From the NCBI RefSeq assembly GCF_004014805.1, contig NZ_ATDN01000078.1, positions 62,001 through 126,000 of the forward strand: DNA of 64,000 nucleotides, in the 5' to 3' direction. Shown here in pieces: positions 61,514 to 64,000 of this stretch. Under the pieces are notes generated by a model that saw only the letters and a program-made list of their open reading frames with translations, was not told where the DNA came from and searched no databases. Within the stretch, counting starts at the first letter, position 1, and the number at the start of each line of letters is the position of its first letter. The DNA is from Mycolicibacterium elephantis DSM 44368 (GTDB lineage Bacteria > Actinomycetota > Actinomycetes > Mycobacteriales > Mycobacteriaceae). The position numbers and the translations under genes were made by a program.

Positions 61514-62677
61514 CTAGACGTCGAGCAGCGCCAGCTCCGGGGATTCGATCAGGTCACGCAGCTCCCTCAGGAACGCCGCGACCTGCGCGCCGTCGGCGAC
61601 ACGATGGTCGAACGCGCACGTGAGTCTCATCGTCGGACGGGCGACCACTTCACCATCGACGACGACGGGCCGCGGGCGCAGCGAGCCCATCCCGAGAATG
61701 GCCGCCTCCGGGTAGTTGATGACCGGCACTCCGTCGTCGAGGCCGAGCGCCCCGAAGTTCGACACCGTGAACGTCGAGCCCTGCAGTTCCGTCGGCCGAA
61801 GTGTTCCCTCGCGAGCACCTTGAATCAACCGGGCCACCACGCGGGCCAGTTCGCGGGTCGTCTTGTCCTGCGCGTCACGCACCACCGGGACCAGCAGCCC
61901 GCGCGGCGCCGCCACCCCGAACCCCAGGTGCACCGCCGAATGCAGGTGTATCCGGGGTCCGTCGGTGGTTTCCACCCAGGTGGCGTTGAGGTTGGGGTGG
62001 TGGCGCAGCGCGATCGTCAACAGCCGCAGCGTCAGCACGAACGGGGTGATCGGCGCGTCCGCATCCGCCTTGTCTGCCAACCGGTCGCGCAATGTCATCA
62101 AGCGCGAAGCATCGACCTCGACACCTGCATGTGCGTCCGGTATCTCCCTGCGTGACAGCGTCATTCGCTGCGCCATCTCGGCATGCACACCGCGCACCGA
62201 AACCGTGTCCGCTTCGGGCGCGCTCCTGCCCGCCGCCGCCAGCACGTCCTCCCGGGTGATCACCCCGTCGGCACCCGAACCGGTCAACGTGCGCAGGTCG
62301 ACGTTCAGGTCCGCCGCCAGTTTGCGTACCGGCGGCTTGGCCCTCGGCCGGCTCGGCGCGGCGAGGCGCCTGCTGCTGTCCATCTCGTCGTCGGCGCCGT
62401 ATCCGACCAGCACCGGCCTGCGTTTCACACCGGCGCTGTCCGTCTCGAAACGTGCCAGCACTGAGCCGACGGCCAGCGTATCGCCCTCGGCGCCACCGAG
62501 TTCGACGATCCGGCCCGCGTACGGGCTCGGGATCTCGACCTCGGCCTTGTTGGTCTCGACGGTGCACAGCGTCTGGTTCAGGTCGACGTCATCGCCGACC
62601 GCGACGGCCCAGTGGGTGATCGTCGCGTCTTCCAATCCTTCACCCAGGTCGGGGACCAGGAACTCTCGCACGGTCAT
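61514..62677 (-). CDS. bkdC: Branched-chain 2-oxoacid dehydrogenase E2, dihydrolipoyl acyltransferase
   Basis: A 387-residue E2 core. The lipoyl domain (residues 1-80) has the modified Lys in ETNKAEVE (about 44). The peripheral-subunit-binding domain lies near 117-150 (ASRRLAAPS then PPVRKLAADLNVDLRTLTGSGADGVITREDV). The catalytic acyltransferase domain ends with FDHRVADGAQVAAF, holding the HxxxDG active site. It forms the branched-chain oxoacid complex with BkdA, BkdB and a shared E3, making branched acyl-CoA primers. ATG 62677 overlaps the bkdB stop (ATGA). The upstream frame is ignored. Confidence 0.96.
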   Translation of the reverse strand: MTVREFLVPDLGEGLEDATITHWAVAVGDDVDLNQTLCTVETNKAEVEIPSPYAGRIVELGGAEGDTLAVGSVLARFETDSAGVKRRPVLVGYGADDEMDSSRRLAAPSRPRAKPPVRKLAADLNVDLRTLTGSGADGVITREDVLAAAGRSAPEADTVSVRGVHAEMAQRMTLSRREIPDAHAGVEVDASRLMTLRDRLADKADADAPITPFVLTLRLLTIALRHHPNLNATWVETTDGPRIHLHSAVHLGFGVAAPRGLLVPVVRDAQDKTTRELARVVARLIQGAREGTLRPTELQGSTFTVSNFGALGLDDGVPVINYPEAAILGMGSLRPRPVVVDGEVVARPTMRLTCAFDHRVADGAQVAAFLRELRDLIESPELALLDV

Positions 62678-63732
62678 GGTTGCTCCAATGTGCGTTCCAC
62701 ACAGTCGAGTAACCGGTCGACGCCGGGCAGCCACAGTTTCTCCAGCCGGGCCGGCGGATACGGTGTGTCAAATCCCGTGGCGCGCAGCACCGGCGCTTCC
62801 AGATCGTAGAACAGTTCTTCCTGCAGGCGCGCGGCCAGTTCCGCGCCGAACCCCAGCGTGCGCGGGCCTTCGTGCATCACGACCGCGCGACCGGTGCGCC
62901 GTACCGAGTTCGCGACCGTGTCGAAGTCCAGCGGGTTCAGCGACCGCAGATCGATCACCTCCAGGCGCCAACCGCGCTGCTCGGCAGCGATGTCGGCGGC
63001 GCTCAACGCCGTCGCGGCCAGTGGACCGTAGGTCACCACGGTCACGTCGTCGCCGCTGCGCCGAATCGCCGCCCGGCCGATCGGTGGTGCTGCCACGTCG
63101 GTGTCGACCGGTCCGCGCGCCCAGTACCGCCGTTTGGGTTCCAGATACACGACCGGGTCAGGGCTGCTGATCGCTTGTCGCAACAGCCAATACGCGTCCG
63201 ACGGCGTAGAAGGCACGACAACCTTGAGGCCCGCGGTGTGTAGCCAGTAGGTCTCGGTCGACTCGGAATGGTGTTCGACGGCGCCGATCCCGCCGAACGA
63301 CGGGATGCGAATGGTCACCGGCATCGCGATGTCGCCGCGCGTACGCATCCGGTATTTCGCCAGATGGCTGACGATCTGGTCGAACGCCGGCGCGGCGAAA
63401 CCGTCGAACTGTATCTCAGGCACCGGTACCAGCCCGCGGATCGCCATGCCGATCGCGATGCCGACAATCGCCGACTCCGCCAGCGGAGTGTCGAAACACC
63501 GCTGCTCGCCGAATGTTTCGGCGAGCCCTTCGGTGACCCGGAAGACACCGCCCAGCATCGCGACGTCCTCGCCGAACACCAGCACCCGCTCGTCGGCCGC
63601 CATCGCATCGTGCAGCGCCCGGTTGATCGCCTGCACCATTGTGAGCGTCGGCGCCACCGGCACCGGGGTCAGCAAGGGGCCGCGGGGATCGTCCTCGCCG
63701 TGCGCTGCGGGGCGTTCGATGATCTGTGTCAT
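62674..63732 (-). CDS. bkdB: Branched-chain 2-oxoacid dehydrogenase E1 beta subunit
   Basis: A 352-residue E1-beta: ALHDAMAADERVLVFGEDVAMLGGVFRVTEGL with the ThDP-contacting Glu, DTPLAESAIVGIAIGMAIRG, EIQFDGFAAPAFDQIVSHLAK and the transketolase C-terminal domain (IDLRSLNPLDFDTVANSVRRTGRAVVMHE). It pairs with BkdA to decarboxylate 2-oxoisovalerate and related acids. ATG 63732 overlaps the bkdA stop (ATGA 63729-63732), so all three genes are coupled. Confidence 0.96.
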   Translation of the reverse strand: MTQIIERPAAHGEDDPRGPLLTPVPVAPTLTMVQAINRALHDAMAADERVLVFGEDVAMLGGVFRVTEGLAETFGEQRCFDTPLAESAIVGIAIGMAIRGLVPVPEIQFDGFAAPAFDQIVSHLAKYRMRTRGDIAMPVTIRIPSFGGIGAVEHHSESTETYWLHTAGLKVVVPSTPSDAYWLLRQAISSPDPVVYLEPKRRYWARGPVDTDVAAPPIGRAAIRRSGDDVTVVTYGPLAATALSAADIAAEQRGWRLEVIDLRSLNPLDFDTVANSVRRTGRAVVMHEGPRTLGFGAELAARLQEELFYDLEAPVLRATGFDTPYPPARLEKLWLPGVDRLLDCVERTLEQP

Positions 63733-64000
63733 GCTCGTGCCCTCCCGTCGCTTCGCTCGCCCGAAGCCTCCTTCGCCAGCTCGGCAAGCAACTCTCGTCG
63801 CTGGTGCGCGAGAGCCGGTGTGATGTCGTAGTAGACGGTGTCGAACATGTCGGCCACGTCGAAATCGGCTGCGTCGACGACGGAGTCGCGCAGTTCGGCC
63901 CGCAACCGTTTCGACCTGGCGGCAACGCGCTGTTCGAGCCGATCGGTCCAAATTCCGGCGTTGCGCAGATACGTGCGGTACCGCTGGATGGGATCCCGTG
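63729..64000 (-). CDS. bkdA: Branched-chain 2-oxoacid dehydrogenase E1 alpha subunit (3' end only)
   Basis: The last 89 codons of a minus-strand gene that continues past the right edge. RDPIQRYRTYLRNAGIW is the conserved late segment of E1-alpha subunits, followed by a helical C-terminus (VADMFDTVYYDITPALAHQRRELLAEL) that contacts E1-beta. Its TGA overlaps the bkdB ATG. First gene of the bkdABC operon; the thiamine-diphosphate motif lies outside the window. Confidence 0.92.
   Translation of the reverse strand, partial: RDPIQRYRTYLRNAGIWTDRLEQRVAARSKRLRAELRDSVVDAADFDVADMFDTVYYDITPALAHQRRELLAELAKEASGERSDGRARA

Overview
This is chromosomal DNA of a mycobacterium, most likely a fast-growing, M. 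smegmatis-like species (Mycolicibacterium). It is very GC-rich. From memory, its gene order follows the M. tuberculosis stretch proB-obg-rpmA-rplU-rne-ndk-folC-valS ... rpfE-mobA-korB-korA ... clpX-clpP2-clpP1-tig ... nei-rpiB-Rv2466c-pepN ... glbO-aglA ... gdh-ettA-ssb2 ... plsB2-plsC ... echA14-bkdC-bkdB-bkdA. All family assignments come from reading motifs; no database search was run. There is no phage, IS element, CRISPR array, rRNA or integron.

Layout. 0-1.9 kb: end of a membrane protein gene, a TetR regulator and a sirtuin. 1.9-15.4 kb: a minus-strand housekeeping block (proline synthesis, Obg GTPase, L27/L21, RNase E, NDP kinase, FolC, ValRS, a saccharopine-dehydrogenase-like protein). 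15.4-19.3 kb: an S9 peptidase facing away from a coupled flavin monooxygenase/glyoxalase-like pair. 19.3-21.4 kb: two tandem resuscitation-promoting factors and a 1-kb noncoding stretch. 21.4-26.4 kb: mobA, the 2-oxoacid:ferredoxin oxidoreductase korAB, and fdhD behind a short upstream ORF. 26.4-31.6 kb: the ClpXP1P2/trigger factor proteostasis block, then tRNA-Pro and tRNA-Gly. 31.6-39.6 kb: base-excision repair (nei), rpiB, a thioredoxin-fold reductase with a SigH-type promoter, pepN, an HNH-like cassette, and two genes tied to the respiratory supercomplex (ctaJ and its partner). 39.6-49.9 kb: truncated haemoglobin plus alpha-glucosidase, a thioesterase operon, the 180-kDa-type glutamate dehydrogenase, an ABC-F translation factor and a second SSB. 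50-58.5 kb: a DUF559 nuclease-like gene bracketed by inverted repeats, a CopD/CtaG copper protein, and a plsB-plsC-acyltransferase lipid operon. 58.6-64 kb: tRNA-Arg, a PE-PPE-like exported protein lacking its nucleophile, a small exported protein, echA14, and the branched-chain 2-oxoacid dehydrogenase operon (cut at the window edge).

Regulation seen in the DNA. At least 14 genes carry a TANNNT -10 hexamer exactly 6 or 7 nt before an ATG/GTG, which is the signature of leaderless transcripts. In three of them the stop codon of the gene in front is part of that hexamer. A SigH-type promoter and a ClgR-type operator are also visible.

Most unusual structures: two nuclease-like genes (37.7 and 50.1 kb), each bracketed by inverted copies of its own ~55-60 bp palindromic repeat; further families of intergenic palindromes, one with a shared loop and changed stems; an HNH-like protein with Asp-Cys in place of Asp-His; and a leaderless 11-codon ORF overlapping the fdhD start.
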